A stretch of 64,000 nt of DNA from Pseudomonas prosekii (GCF_900105155.1 NZ_LT629762.1:5837501-5901500), one strand, 5' to 3'; shown: positions 27,689-36,949, numbered from the stretch's first letter. Numbers and translations: made by a program. Notes: generated from the letters alone by a model not told the origin.

Positions 27689-28042
27689 TCAGCGGCCGAA
27701 ACCGTCGAACGGGGCCATGTACACCGCGCCGAACGGGTCGAGACGTTTACGGATTTCAGCATCCGGCGTGCCGTAGACCACCAGGCTGGTGACCGTACAC
27801 AGCTCAAGGAAACGCTTGCCGAACGGCGCGAACGTAGTGTCGACGTGGCTGATCAGCGCATCGGCGTTGTAGCGTTCAAGAATGTGCACGACGCTGTTGT
27901 CAGCGTTGACGCTGTATTCGTAGACCAAAGTGCCCGATTCAGCGCGGGTGGCGGCAACGATGTTGACGATCAACGCCTTGAACTCAGGGAAGTCTTCGGG
28001 TTTTACCGCCAGGGAAAACAGGCAGGAAATATAGGGATGCAT
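27689..28042 (-). CDS. ABM-domain (quinol monooxygenase-like) protein
   Basis: A 117-residue dimeric ferredoxin-like protein of the antibiotic biosynthesis monooxygenase (YgiN) type: SCLFSLAVKPEDFPEFKALI, SGTLVYEYSV and HILERYNADALISHVDT are typical. The ATG at 28042 has GAGGAA 6 bases away; the open frame extends further but overlaps the tautomerase gene. It follows that gene by 10 bases, so the two are co-transcribed. Proteins of this type act on quinols or small aromatics, or bind them. Confidence 0.85.
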   Translation of the reverse strand: MHPYISCLFSLAVKPEDFPEFKALIVNIVAATRAESGTLVYEYSVNADNSVVHILERYNADALISHVDTTFAPFGKRFLELCTVTSLVVYGTPDAEIRKRLDPFGAVYMAPFDGFGR

Positions 28043-28052
28043 GGAAGTTTCC

Positions 28053-28247
28053 TCAGCTTGCCGGGTCATCGCCGAACAACTTACCGGCGCCTGCCCAGTC
28101 CGACGGCGCCACGTCTTCGAAAATGACGTAGATATAATTGGCGTCAGTTCCGGTGTGTTTGACGATGCTCTCAGTGATGTCTTTGGCAACTTCGGCTTTC
28201 TGCGCGTGCTCTTTACCTTCGAACCAGCTGACACGTACTACGGGCAT
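28053..28247 (-). CDS. 4-oxalocrotonate tautomerase-family protein
   Basis: A 64-residue tautomerase. After removal of Met the protein starts with the catalytic Pro (MPVVRVSWFEGK), and it ends with the family-type YVIFEDVAPSDWAGAGKLFG. I start at 28247 because the N-terminal Pro must follow the initiator. An LysR gene is divergent about 120 bp away with a palindrome between them, so this gene, the ABM gene and perhaps the nitroreductase are likely its targets. The substrate is unknown. Confidence 0.9.
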   Translation of the reverse strand: MPVVRVSWFEGKEHAQKAEVAKDITESIVKHTGTDANYIYVIFEDVAPSDWAGAGKLFGDDPAS

Positions 28248-28337
28248 GGAGTCATCCTCTTGGACGTTGATTTGTTTGAGAGAAATCATCCTACTGTTGA
28301 ATAACTTGGCGATAAACCGCCTGCAACTATAATCTGC

Positions 28338-28354
28338 GTAGACCTAAACTCTAC
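28338..28354. promoter_or_regulatory. LysR-type palindrome in divergent promoter
   Basis: GTAGACCTAAACTCTAC has arms GTAGA/TCTAC separated by 7 bases and contains a T-N13-A core. It lies 15 bases before the LysR start and 91 bases before the tautomerase start, the usual place for autoregulation and divergent activation. Confidence 0.45.
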
Positions 28355-28368
28355 AGTCGGCGTTTTTC

Positions 28369-29271
28369 ATGGTTCCCATTGATTCGTTTCAGGGCGTTAT
28401 TACTTTTGTAGTCGCGGCACGTTCCAGCAGTTTCACCGAGGCCGCCGAGCGCCTCGGTGTGTCGAAATCTGCCGTCGGCAAAGCAATCGCACGACTCGAA
28501 GAACGCCTGGGAACACAACTGTTCCACCGCACCACGCGGCGTATTTCCCTGACGGCAGACGGCGAGGCCTATTTTGTTGCCTGCTCCACCGCGCTGGAGG
28601 AAATCGGCGCGGCAGAAAGCGGGCTCGGCCCCGACGCCGGCGAGCCTTCCGGGCGCTTGCGGGTAGACGTCCCGGTGGCGTTCGGCCGTCGCGTGGTGGC
28701 GCCGCTACTGTTTGAAATCGCCAATAAATACCCGGCGCTGCAACTGAACCTGACGTTCTCCGATCACTTGGTCGATCCTTTCGAAGAGGGCATCGACCTG
28801 CTTGTGCGCTTCGGCGAACTGCAGGACACCAGCGGCCTGGTCGCGCGGCGCCTGACCCGGCAGCGCTGGGCCATCTGCGCCGCACCGGATTATCTGGCGC
28901 GTTTTGGCGTGCCGCAGACTCTTGACGAATTGATCCAGCATCGATGCATTGTCGGGCATCGACGCGGGCAGCCTTTGTCGTGGCGAGTGATGCAGGCGGG
29001 GCAAACGGTGCGCTATGCACCGCCGTCGAGCCATCAGATCGGTGATGGCGAGGCAATGATCCTCGCCGCTGTGGCGGGCGTCGGTTTGTGCCAGATGCCG
29101 CGCAGTCTGTTTCAGCAGGATATCGACGCTGGCAGATTGGTGGAGGTGTTGCAGGCCTACGAACCGGAACCGGTGGATGTGCACGCGGTGTGGCCGAAAG
29201 TTTCGCACCTGCGGCCCAAGGTCCGGTATGTGGTGGATGAGCTGGTCAAGCTCTGCAAGGACTGGGAATAG
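28369..29271 (+). CDS. LysR-family regulator
   Basis: A 300-residue LysR regulator with the winged helix at the N-terminus (FTEAAERLGVSKSAVGKAIA, RLEERLGTQLFHRTTRR) and a periplasmic-binding-protein-like effector domain from about residue 90. It resembles the many YafC/DmlR-like members. It is divergent from the tautomerase-ABM genes, which are its probable targets. Effector unknown. Confidence 0.93.
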   Translation: MVPIDSFQGVITFVVAARSSSFTEAAERLGVSKSAVGKAIARLEERLGTQLFHRTTRRISLTADGEAYFVACSTALEEIGAAESGLGPDAGEPSGRLRVDVPVAFGRRVVAPLLFEIANKYPALQLNLTFSDHLVDPFEEGIDLLVRFGELQDTSGLVARRLTRQRWAICAAPDYLARFGVPQTLDELIQHRCIVGHRRGQPLSWRVMQAGQTVRYAPPSSHQIGDGEAMILAAVAGVGLCQMPRSLFQQDIDAGRLVEVLQAYEPEPVDVHAVWPKVSHLRPKVRYVVDELVKLCKDWE

Positions 29272-29319
29272 GCCGACATTGCTGTCGGCGGACGCCTGCA
29301 AGCGTTGAAAAATGCGGGC

Positions 29320-30237
29320 TCAGCCAAGGCTGTCCGGGTCGCCAAAAAACATCTGAATTCGCGAGCGCAACCAACGCTCGCCCGGATCGTTATCCTGCGA
29401 CCCGCGCCATGCCATGTGCAGCTCGAAACTGCGCACCGGCAGCGGCGGATCTTCCGCGCGTACGCCACCGGCGGCGGTCAATGCTTCGGCGGTGTAATCC
29501 GGCACGGTGGCGACAATATCGGTGCCGCTGATTAGCGTGCTCAGGCCGTTAAACTGCGGGACGGCGAGCACGACATGGCGTTTGCGCCCGAGTTTTTCCA
29601 ATTCTTCATCGATAAAACCGCTGAGGTCGCCGGCGAACGACACCAACGCGTGTGGGCGCGCGCAGAAGTCATCCAGGCTCAACGGCCCCGGCACGGTGTC
29701 GGCGCGCAACAGCTTGGGCATGCTGCGGCGCAGTACTTTGCGTTTGGCGTTGGCCGGCAGGTCGGCGGTGTAGCTGACACCGATGGAAATTTCGCCGGAA
29801 GCCAACAGGCTTGGCATCAGGATGTAGTTGGCGCGGCGCACCACCAGGACGATGCCGGGCGATTCCGCGCGCAGGCGCTTGAGCAGCATCGGCAGCAGGG
29901 CGAACTCGACGTCATCCGAGAGGCCAATGCGAAACACTGCGGTGCTGGTCGCCGGGTCGAATTCCGCCGCGCGGCTGACCGCTGTGGAAATCGAATCCAG
30001 CGCCGGGGAGAGCAGGGCGAAGATCTCTACCGCCCGCGCCGACGGTTCCATGCTGCGGCCGGTGCGCACGAACAGCGGGTCGTCAAACAACCCGCGCAGC
30101 CGCGAAAGCGCGGCACTGATGGCGGGTTGGCCGAGAAACAGCTTTTCCGCGGCGCGGGTCACGCTGCGTTCGTGCATCAATGTTTCGAATACGATTAACA
30201 GGTTCAGGTCGACACGACGCAGGTCATTACGATTCAT
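29320..30237 (-). CDS. mexT: LysR-family activator MexT
   Basis: A 305-residue LysR regulator that matches P. aeruginosa MexT as I remember it, from MNRNDLRRVDLNLLIVFE through GQPAISAALSRLRGLFDDPL, FDPATSTAVFRIGLSDD, VVRRANYILMPSLLASGEIS and RPHALVSFAGDLSG. The ATG at 30237 is the homologous start; the frame is open 26 codons upstream. In P. aeruginosa mexT sits directly before mexE; here seven genes or remnants lie between. It is divergent from mexS as in that species. MexT activates mexEF-oprN and mexS in response to redox or electrophile stress. Confidence 0.92.
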   Translation of the reverse strand: MNRNDLRRVDLNLLIVFETLMHERSVTRAAEKLFLGQPAISAALSRLRGLFDDPLFVRTGRSMEPSARAVEIFALLSPALDSISTAVSRAAEFDPATSTAVFRIGLSDDVEFALLPMLLKRLRAESPGIVLVVRRANYILMPSLLASGEISIGVSYTADLPANAKRKVLRRSMPKLLRADTVPGPLSLDDFCARPHALVSFAGDLSGFIDEELEKLGRKRHVVLAVPQFNGLSTLISGTDIVATVPDYTAEALTAAGGVRAEDPPLPVRSFELHMAWRGSQDNDPGERWLRSRIQMFFGDPDSLG

Positions 30238-30426
30238 CTGGAGTCCTGGCAGGGTCAGCAAACTTGACGTGGGCGGCCATATGAGAACAATGGCCGGCAT
30301 GAATATTAAGGGCAAAGGCTGCTACTCTGCACCGTGTAATTCACTTTTCACATAATTGCCGCTTCGGTTTTTTACGGCATTCTGACGATGTCGCCGGCGC
30401 TGCGGAATCAATGACAGGCATGTCGA

Positions 30427-30446
30427 CTATTAATAGCCACTGATAG
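30427..30446. promoter_or_regulatory. possible MexT operator before mexS
   Basis: CTATTAATAGCCACTGATAG keeps the right arm ACTGATAG of the distal mexE operator and a similar left arm with one extra base. It lies 61 bases before the mexS ATG in the mexT-mexS divergent region. mexS is a known MexT target in P. aeruginosa. Confidence 0.4.
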
Positions 30447-30507
30447 TCTTGGCTGGAAAGCCCAGATAGAGTTCGTGGCATTAGAGGTTACTTTGACGAG
30501 GTTTGCG

Positions 30508-31530
30508 ATGTCCCGCACGATCCGTTTTCACAAGTTTGGTCCAGCCGAGGTGCTCAAATGCGAAGAGCATGCGGCCGCTCTGCCTGCACCGGGTGAAGTG
30601 CAGGTGCGCGTCGAAGCAATCGGCATCAGCTGGTATGACATTCTCTGGCGCCAGAACCTGGCGTCGTCCCACGCTCGTCTTCCTTCGGGGCTTGGCCATG
30701 AAATGGCCGGTATCGTCACCGCCGTCGGCGACGGTGTCGAAGACCTGGCGATCGGTGACAAAGTCGCCAGTTTCCCGGCCGAGAGCCCTAACGATTATCC
30801 GGTCTACGGCGAACAAATCGTTCTGCCACGCTCGGCACTGACCCGCTACCCGGACGTGCTCAGCCCGATCGAGGCCAGCGTGCATTACACGCCGCTGCTG
30901 ATCGCCTATTTCGCCTACGTCGATCTGGCACGGGTCAAACCAGGGCAGTTTGCTTTGGTCACCGACGCCAGCCACTGCGCAGGGCCATCCTTCGTACAAC
31001 TGGGCAAAGCCTTGGGCGTACGAGTGATCGCGGCGACCAAGTCCGCCGAGGAACGCGACAATCTGTTGTCCCTGGGTGCCGAGAAAGTCATCGTCACCGA
31101 AGAACAGGATCTGCTCATGCAGATCAACAAAATCACCGACAACCGCGGCGTCGATGTGGTGTTCGACGGTCTCGGCGGCCCGCAGATGTCTTTGCTTGGC
31201 GATGTCCTGGCACCGCGCGGCAGCCTCGTGTTGTACGGCTTGCAAGGTGGCAACCAGACGCCATTCCCGGCGTGTGCAGCGTTCCAGAAGAACATTCAGT
31301 TCTTCGTTCACTGCATCGGCAACTTCACCGGCAAACCGGAGCTGGGCATTGTCCAGGATCACGTGGCGCTGCAACGAGCGTTGCGCGACATCAACCAGCT
31401 GACCGCCGACCGCGTGCTGCTGCCGCTCAAGACTCGGGTGTTCCCGTTTGCCGAGTTCGTTGAAGCGCACCGCTACATGGACGAATGCCCATGCCGCGAA
31501 CGCGTCGCCCTGCAGGTCGAGCCTGCGTAA
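30508..31530 (+). CDS. mexS: MexS-type zinc-less quinone oxidoreductase
   Basis: A 340-residue MDR-family alcohol dehydrogenase/quinone oxidoreductase. The N-terminal GroES-like domain has GEVQVRVEAIGISWYDILWR and GLGHEMAGIVTAVGDGVEDL; the Rossmann domain follows from about residue 145. The ATG at 30508 (after GACGAGG) begins the conserved part. Its position divergent from mexT identifies it as MexS, which in P. aeruginosa restrains MexT by removing reactive metabolites; loss of MexS raises MexEF-OprN. The same circuit is inferred here. Confidence 0.9.
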   Translation: MSRTIRFHKFGPAEVLKCEEHAAALPAPGEVQVRVEAIGISWYDILWRQNLASSHARLPSGLGHEMAGIVTAVGDGVEDLAIGDKVASFPAESPNDYPVYGEQIVLPRSALTRYPDVLSPIEASVHYTPLLIAYFAYVDLARVKPGQFALVTDASHCAGPSFVQLGKALGVRVIAATKSAEERDNLLSLGAEKVIVTEEQDLLMQINKITDNRGVDVVFDGLGGPQMSLLGDVLAPRGSLVLYGLQGGNQTPFPACAAFQKNIQFFVHCIGNFTGKPELGIVQDHVALQRALRDINQLTADRVLLPLKTRVFPFAEFVEAHRYMDECPCRERVALQVEPA

Positions 31531-31576
31531 AACCCTCCATCAGCGCCCGTAAATCACGGCCGCTGAGCGCTGACCC

Positions 31577-31617
31577 GATGCCCTCGGTGCTCCCCGCACC
31601 GAGGGCATCGTCGTTTT
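31577..31617 (+). terminator. strong intrinsic terminator of mexS
   Basis: GATGCCCTCGGTGC and GCACCGAGGGCATC form a perfect 14-bp stem around a 5-base loop, followed by GTCGTTTT. Confidence 0.85.
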
Positions 31618-31727
31618 CGGCTGTGACGTTTCAGCAACTGAACCGGTTTTTGCTTTTCATCTGTATCTTCTAATCATCATATAAGCACTGATAATTGAAT
31701 GATTACTTTCATCTCAAGGAATGAGTC

Positions 31728-31877
31728 ATGAGTGGGCGTTTGGTCGTTCTTAAACAGCGCGTGTTAATGCTAAACGGTGGCGAAGCTCTCTACCGCGTTT
31801 TGCCGAAACTTATAAGGTGTCTTCTTTCTCTATTTCTTGTACTCAAAGTCTGTGGGACGTTGTCGGAAGTTTCCTAG
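31728..31877 (+). CDS. candidate small ORF, 49 residues
   Basis: In the 567-bp gap between mexS and the next gene there is an ATG with AAGGA 8 bases upstream, opening a 49-residue frame. The product begins MSGRLVVLKQRVLML, has many basic residues, and contains a hydrophobic stretch (CLLSLFLVLKVCG, about residues 31-43) that could be a single membrane helix. An AT-rich segment precedes it. I recognise no family. It could be a small membrane protein or leader peptide, or chance. The rest of this gap (31878-32097) is AT-rich and looks like the promoter of the following gene. Confidence 0.35.
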   Translation: MSGRLVVLKQRVLMLNGGEALYRVLPKLIRCLLSLFLVLKVCGTLSEVS

Positions 31878-32097
31878 GAAGTCGTGCTAAATCTCGACAG
31901 CCTTGCCGGGCGGGCCTTTGCGGGGAGGTTGCTGTCGTTTTGATATAGATCGAGTGTAAACATTTCAAATAAATACCCAAAACTTAAGTGCTAGCATTTC
32001 ATGACAAGGTCCCAGCACTTCATCACCGAGAATCGTTCGCGCCGTCTTTATCACTGTTTGCGTGACACTGAACTTCCGAATACCAGGTAAAACACTG

Positions 32098-33552
32098 ATG
32101 ACCACAATTCACGATCAGGCAATGAACTATGTTTACCAGCAAGTACTGCAAAGGTTGCTGAGTTTTTTTTCGCGGGCCGAGCGCACTGCCTTGCAGCTGA
32201 TGATTCAACGCCTGGTAGTGTCGGCCGGAGGCATAGAGCGCATCGGTGAATTCAAGGTGTTGGCGATTCAAACCGGCACGCTCGACAGCTGCTACACCCT
32301 GGCATTGCTGCGAGCCGCGCAATTGAATATCGCCAGCCGTGCGCCAGCGACTTTTCAGCTGCGCGTGGCGACCTTGCGCACCAGCGCAACCGGCACTGTA
32401 GCGCTGGACAATATCCATAAAAGCAACGCGGCGTTGTTCCTCTACGACGATCCTCGGGTCGAACTGCTGATGGTCGATGACCGCGAAGTGCAACCGTTTG
32501 ATCATCAGGCAGCGACCTCCGAGGCGGGCGTCGAAACCAATCGCCTGAATTTGTTGATGGTTGGCCATCGCCGCAGTTGGGACGGGCCGCTGGAACTGTG
32601 GGACGACAGCTACCTGGCAATGGGTGAGTTCTACGGACAAATTGCGCGGTGGGACAACGGCGTCGATGCCTTGATCAGCAGCGACACACCGCGTCAGCAG
32701 ATGCACTTTCTCGACGGCCTGCGACGCGCGGCGCAAAAAGCTGACCTTGCCACGCTGAACTACAACACCGCCGGTTTCGAGATGTTGTTCACTGCGCTCG
32801 ATGACTTGGGCAGCGACTATTTCCGCGCATTTTATGCCGATCAGCAGCGTGCGCCGTGGCGTCCGGTCGGACGCTTTGAGGCCTGCCGCCGCGCCACGCA
32901 TCTTGATATCCACGACATGCTGGTCGGCAAGCTCGAGGAGCGCTGGCCGCTGTTTACCGAGTTTCTCGGTGTGCAGTGCGATGAAATGGCCGCGCATTTG
33001 AGCGATAGCGACTACGTCAGCCCGACGATTGCCGCGCACGTGCATGGCCTGCAAGCGTGCTACCTGGCCGGGGAAAGTTACGAAAGCGGGGTCGCCGAAT
33101 ATCTGCAGCGAGCCATGGTGATGATGCGGCGCAAACTGGTGCCTGAACGCATCTGCGAACTGGCGCTGAGCACTTTCGGTAATCCCGCCACCCTGGCCGA
33201 ACGGCGCTTGCAAGCGGCAACCGAAGCGCAGAAAACCCTTGGCCTCAGCGAAGCGCAACTGATTTGCCTGTTGTTCGCACCCTTCGTCGATGGCGGTGCG
33301 GGGCTGGAGCAGTTCCTGCGCAGTTGTCATCCCGGCATGCTCGTGGCCATGCCCGATTTGCACAGGGCAATGCAGGGCTATCAGGCACCGGAGCAGGTGG
33401 TGCAATGGATGGTCGATGTCAGCGGCTTGCCGGTTCGCCTGATCGGCACGCTCTATAAAATGCGCCCGGTAACGGTTGAGGCAGTAAACGTCGCCGATGA
33501 CGCTTGCGATGATGATGCGATGACAACCGGCGAATTGTCAGCGGGGCTTTGA
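32098..33552 (+). CDS. unrecognised 484-residue protein
   Basis: A soluble protein of unknown family without signal peptide or membrane helices. It starts MTTIHDQAMNYVYQQVLQRL and contains RAERTALQLMIQRLVVSAGG near the N-terminus, a strand-rich middle (SNAALFLYDDPRVELLMVDD), and a helical C-terminal half. Codon usage and strand bias match real genes. I start at ATG 32098. It lies 67 bp upstream of a MocR-type regulator on the same strand, so the two may be linked in function. I cannot assign a role. Confidence 0.75.
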   Translation: MTTIHDQAMNYVYQQVLQRLLSFFSRAERTALQLMIQRLVVSAGGIERIGEFKVLAIQTGTLDSCYTLALLRAAQLNIASRAPATFQLRVATLRTSATGTVALDNIHKSNAALFLYDDPRVELLMVDDREVQPFDHQAATSEAGVETNRLNLLMVGHRRSWDGPLELWDDSYLAMGEFYGQIARWDNGVDALISSDTPRQQMHFLDGLRRAAQKADLATLNYNTAGFEMLFTALDDLGSDYFRAFYADQQRAPWRPVGRFEACRRATHLDIHDMLVGKLEERWPLFTEFLGVQCDEMAAHLSDSDYVSPTIAAHVHGLQACYLAGESYESGVAEYLQRAMVMMRRKLVPERICELALSTFGNPATLAERRLQAATEAQKTLGLSEAQLICLLFAPFVDGGAGLEQFLRSCHPGMLVAMPDLHRAMQGYQAPEQVVQWMVDVSGLPVRLIGTLYKMRPVTVEAVNVADDACDDDAMTTGELSAGL

Positions 33553-33619
33553 AGGTGCACGGACTGGCCCGATCCACACACGCTCGATTACGCGCACACA
33601 CTGTGCCCGGCCATCAACG

Positions 33620-35020
33620 ATGAAGGGCCCCAGGGAAACGGATTTTGCTTATCAGGCGGTTTATCGATACCTCACGCACCTGATCAATGGGCCGGACTGC
33701 GGCACGTCCATTCGCCTGCCTTCGTTGCGCCAATTGTCCCTGCGTCTGAATGTGTCGATCTCGACCATTCAGTACGCCTACTCATTATTGGAGAAGGAAG
33801 GGCGGGTCTACTCGGTGGCCAAATCGGGTTATTACTCGCTGCCGATGGCGGCGCTGGGGATGCGGTCCCATAGTCAGGATTTGCTCGAAACAGTCTATTT
33901 CAACGCGCGGCGGCCCGACATGCTGGTGCTCAGCGCCGACGAGCCGGCGTTGCTGCAGCCGCTCGATAGCCCGTTGCTGATGCTTGAGCGCGAACTGCTG
34001 CGCCAATATCCGCGCCGTCCGCCATCGGCCTCGCAACCTTGTGGCGAACTGGAACTGCGCATCGCTCTGGCGGCGCGCTACACCACGTCGCCGGCGCGGT
34101 GTTGGCATGCCGATGAGGTTTACATCGGCGCCGATTTGCGCGGTGTGCTGGAAATACTGATCGCCGTGTTGCGACTCAAAGAGGCCTGTGTGGTGGTCGA
34201 GTCGCCGTGCGATTGGGTGATTTTGCGTCTGTTCGAAGCGGCGGATGTGCGGGTCATCGAGTTGCCACTGCAAGCATGTGGCGCCCTTAACGTGGCGCAA
34301 TTGCAGGAAGTGCTGGAAAGCAAAAAGGTCCGGTTGGTGATGTTGTCGTCGGGCCTGAGCATGCCCCAAGGCAGCCAGATGCCGCACGACAACCGTCTGG
34401 CCATCGCCCAGTTACTGGCGCGGCACGGCTGCTGGGTATTGGAGAACGACTGTTATGGCGAACTGGGTTTCAACTGCGAAGTGCTGAGATTCCGAGATCT
34501 GGTCGATCCTGATCGACTGATCGTGGTCTCGACCTTTGAAAAAGTCGTCGGCCCGGAAGCGCCTTACGGTTATCTGCTGACCCGGCAGCTCGGTGAAGAA
34601 TTGCAGCGTTATTTCCTGCTGCGTGCGTTTCGCCTCTCGCCGATCCGCCAGAAAGCCATTGCGCGTCTGTACAGCAATGGCCGCATCGACCAGCACCTGC
34701 AAGTGCTGCGGCGTTTGCTCAAGGATCGCCAGGTGCAGATGATCCAGCTGTTGCACGAAAAGGTCGGCGACGCCTTGCAACCGGTCGAACCGCAGGGTGG
34801 CGCGACGATCTGGGCGCGGTCGCTGCGCCCGGTGGACGTGCGCCGGGTGTTCCAGCGCCTGCTTAAACAGCAAGTGGTGATCGCGCCGGGCGAGCTGTTC
34901 AGCCTGCAAGGCCTGCACACGCAGCATCTGCGCCTGAGCCACACGTTCAGTGGCGAGCACAATCTCGGCGCCGCGCTAAGTCTGCTGGGTGATGCCTTGC
35001 GTCTGGAAACGATTGATTGA
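33620..35020 (+). CDS. MocR-type GntR/aminotransferase regulator
   Basis: A 466-residue fusion of a GntR winged helix (residues about 10-75; LPSLRQLSLRLNVSISTIQY, LEKEGRVYSVAKSGYY) and an aminotransferase-like PLP domain. The usual PLP-contact positions look retained: Asp in VLENDCYGELGF and a lysine in VVSTFEKVVGPEAPYGYLL where family members read SFSK. It is therefore likely to bind PLP and an amino compound and to control nearby transcription. Possible targets are its own gene and the upstream unknown gene. Confidence 0.9.
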   Translation: MKGPRETDFAYQAVYRYLTHLINGPDCGTSIRLPSLRQLSLRLNVSISTIQYAYSLLEKEGRVYSVAKSGYYSLPMAALGMRSHSQDLLETVYFNARRPDMLVLSADEPALLQPLDSPLLMLERELLRQYPRRPPSASQPCGELELRIALAARYTTSPARCWHADEVYIGADLRGVLEILIAVLRLKEACVVVESPCDWVILRLFEAADVRVIELPLQACGALNVAQLQEVLESKKVRLVMLSSGLSMPQGSQMPHDNRLAIAQLLARHGCWVLENDCYGELGFNCEVLRFRDLVDPDRLIVVSTFEKVVGPEAPYGYLLTRQLGEELQRYFLLRAFRLSPIRQKAIARLYSNGRIDQHLQVLRRLLKDRQVQMIQLLHEKVGDALQPVEPQGGATIWARSLRPVDVRRVFQRLLKQQVVIAPGELFSLQGLHTQHLRLSHTFSGEHNLGAALSLLGDALRLETID

Positions 35021-35030
35021 GACGGTCTGC

Positions 35031-35057
35031 AACGATCCTCGACAACGCGGGATCGTT
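35031..35057 (+). terminator. hairpin after MocR gene
   Basis: AACGATCC and GGATCGTT pair as an 8-bp stem around an 11-base loop, 11 bases past the stop codon. No T-run follows, so it is only a possible terminator. Confidence 0.4.
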
Positions 35058-35130
35058 CGCATCGCGCTGCGGTCAAACTGCCAGTAAACTCCGTCTCTAT
35101 TCCTGAACCACTCGATTCCAGAGGTTTTGC

Positions 35131-36777
35131 ATGACACTCAGTCCTTTTGCGGGCAAAACGGCACCGGCAGAGTTGTTGGTCGACATCCCGCGACTGGTAA
35201 CGGCTTATTACACCGGCCAGCCTGATGCTTCCGTTTCTACACAGCGTGTTGCTTTCGGCACGTCCGGTCACCGCGGCAGCTCCTTCGACTTGAGTTTCAA
35301 CGAATGGCACGTGCTGGCGATCAGTCAGGCGATCTGCCTGTACCGCGAAGCCCAAGGCATCGACGGTCCGCTGTTTGTCGGCATCGACACCCACGCGCTT
35401 TCGACCCCGGCTGGCGCCAGCGCGCTCGAAGTGCTTGCGGCCAATGGCGTCACCGTAATGATTGCCGAGGGCGACGAGTACACCCCGACCCCGGCGATTT
35501 CCCACGCAATCCTTTGCTACAACCGCGGCCGCACCTCGGGCCTGGCGGACGGCATCGTCATCACGCCGTCGCACAATCCGCCGCAAAGCGGTGGCTACAA
35601 GTACAACCCCACCAACGGTGGCCCGGCCGATACGCACATCACCAAGTGGATCGAAGCCAAGGCCAACGAACTGCTCGGCAACAAACTGGCGGGCGTGAAA
35701 CGCATCAGCTACGAGCAGGCGCTCAAGGCCAGCACCACCCATCGCCACGATTACCTCAACACTTACGTTGCCGACCTGATCAACGTGATCGACTTCGACG
35801 CGATTCGCGACGCCAAGCTGCATTTGGGCGTCGATCCGCTGGGCGGAGCAGGGGTTCGCTACTGGTCGGCGATTGCCGAGCATTACCGTCTGGACCTGGA
35901 AGTGGTTAACACCCAAGTTGATCCGACCTTCCGTTTCATGACCGTCGATTGGGACGGGCAGATCCGCATGGACCCGTCGTCCACGCACGCCATGCAAGGT
36001 TTGATCGGTCTCAAAGACCGCTTCGATGTCGCCTTCGGTTGCGACCCGGATCACGACCGCCACGGCATCGTCACCCCGTCCGGCGGCCTGTTGGCGCCGA
36101 ACAACTACCTCGCGGTGTCCATCGACTATCTGTTCCAGAACCGCCCGCAGTGGCGTGCTGATGCCGCCGTGGGTAAAACCGTGGTCAGCAGTGGCTTGAT
36201 CGATCGCGTGGCCAAACGCCTCGGCCGTCGTCTGTACGAAGTGCCGGTCGGCTTCAAATGGTTCGCTGACGGTTTGTTCGACGGCTCGCTAGGTTTCGGC
36301 GGCGAAGAAAGCGCCGGTGCCTCGTTCCTGCGCAAGGACGGCGGCGTCTGGAGCACCGACAAGGATGGCTTGATCCCGGCGTTGCTGGCGGCAGAAATGA
36401 CCGCGCGCACTGGCCGCGACCCGAGCCAGGCTTATCGCGCCTTGACTGACGAACTGGGCGAACCGTTCTCGGTGCGTGTCGATGCCAAAGCCAATCCTGA
36501 GCAGAAAGCCTTGCTGAGCAAGTTGTCCCCGGATCAAGTGACCTCGACGCAACTGGCCGGCGAAGCGATCCAGAGCATCCTCAGCCACGCGCCGGGCAAC
36601 GATCAGGCGATTGGCGGTTTGAAAGTCATGACCGAGAACGGCTGGTTCGCCGCGCGTCCATCGGGCACCGAAGACATCTACAAGATCTACGCAGAAAGCT
36701 TTGTCAGCGACGAACACCTCAAGCAGTTGGTCGCCGAAGCGCAAACGCTGGTGGATGGCGCTATCTCAGCGAAGTAA
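35131..36777 (+). CDS. pgm: alpha-D-glucose phosphoglucomutase
   Basis: A 548-residue enzyme that interconverts glucose-1-phosphate and glucose-6-phosphate in the cytoplasm, linking glycogen, trehalose and UDP-glucose metabolism to glycolysis. The phosphoserine loop is at [15 protein letters not shown] (Ser147), the metal-binding loop at [10 protein letters not shown] (about 308-317), the sugar-binding loop at [10 protein letters not shown] and the phosphate-binding loop at [10 protein letters not shown]. Length matches the E. coli-type Pgm (546). It stands alone and is followed by a bidirectional terminator. Confidence 0.97.
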   Translation: MTLSPFAGKTAPAELLVDIPRLVTAYYTGQPDASVSTQRVAFGTSGHRGSSFDLSFNEWHVLAISQAICLYREAQGIDGPLFVGIDTHALSTPAGASALEVLAANGVTVMIAEGDEYTPTPAISHAILCYNRGRTSGLADGIVITPSHNPPQSGGYKYNPTNGGPADTHITKWIEAKANELLGNKLAGVKRISYEQALKASTTHRHDYLNTYVADLINVIDFDAIRDAKLHLGVDPLGGAGVRYWSAIAEHYRLDLEVVNTQVDPTFRFMTVDWDGQIRMDPSSTHAMQGLIGLKDRFDVAFGCDPDHDRHGIVTPSGGLLAPNNYLAVSIDYLFQNRPQWRADAAVGKTVVSSGLIDRVAKRLGRRLYEVPVGFKWFADGLFDGSLGFGGEESAGASFLRKDGGVWSTDKDGLIPALLAAEMTARTGRDPSQAYRALTDELGEPFSVRVDAKANPEQKALLSKLSPDQVTSTQLAGEAIQSILSHAPGNDQAIGGLKVMTENGWFAARPSGTEDIYKIYAESFVSDEHLKQLVAEAQTLVDGAISAK

Positions 36778-36904
36778 CCGATGACGATTGAGGCCGATTG
36801 AGGATGGCCGGGGTAAGTGAACCTCCCTGTGGCGAGCGAGGGTCATAACTTTGGCAAATCAGAAGGCCTGACTCCCTCAGCACTATCGGCATTACGCAAA
36901 AAAA

Positions 36905-36932
36905 GGGCGACCATCAGGTCGCCCATTTTTTT
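36905..36932. terminator. bidirectional terminator, pgm/pirin
   Basis: GGGCGACC-ATCA-GGTCGCCC is a perfect 8-bp stem with a tetraloop, followed by A and seven Ts on the plus strand and preceded by seven As, so it can stop both convergent genes. Confidence 0.9.
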
Positions 36933-36949
36933 GCCTGGAATTTACTCGA

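Noticed and set aside
32023..33405. 460-codon open frame opposite the unknown 484-residue gene
   Set aside because: I considered it because the plus-strand gene is unrecognised, but the plus-strand frame has better amino-acid composition, a ribosome-binding-type sequence and a same-strand neighbour.
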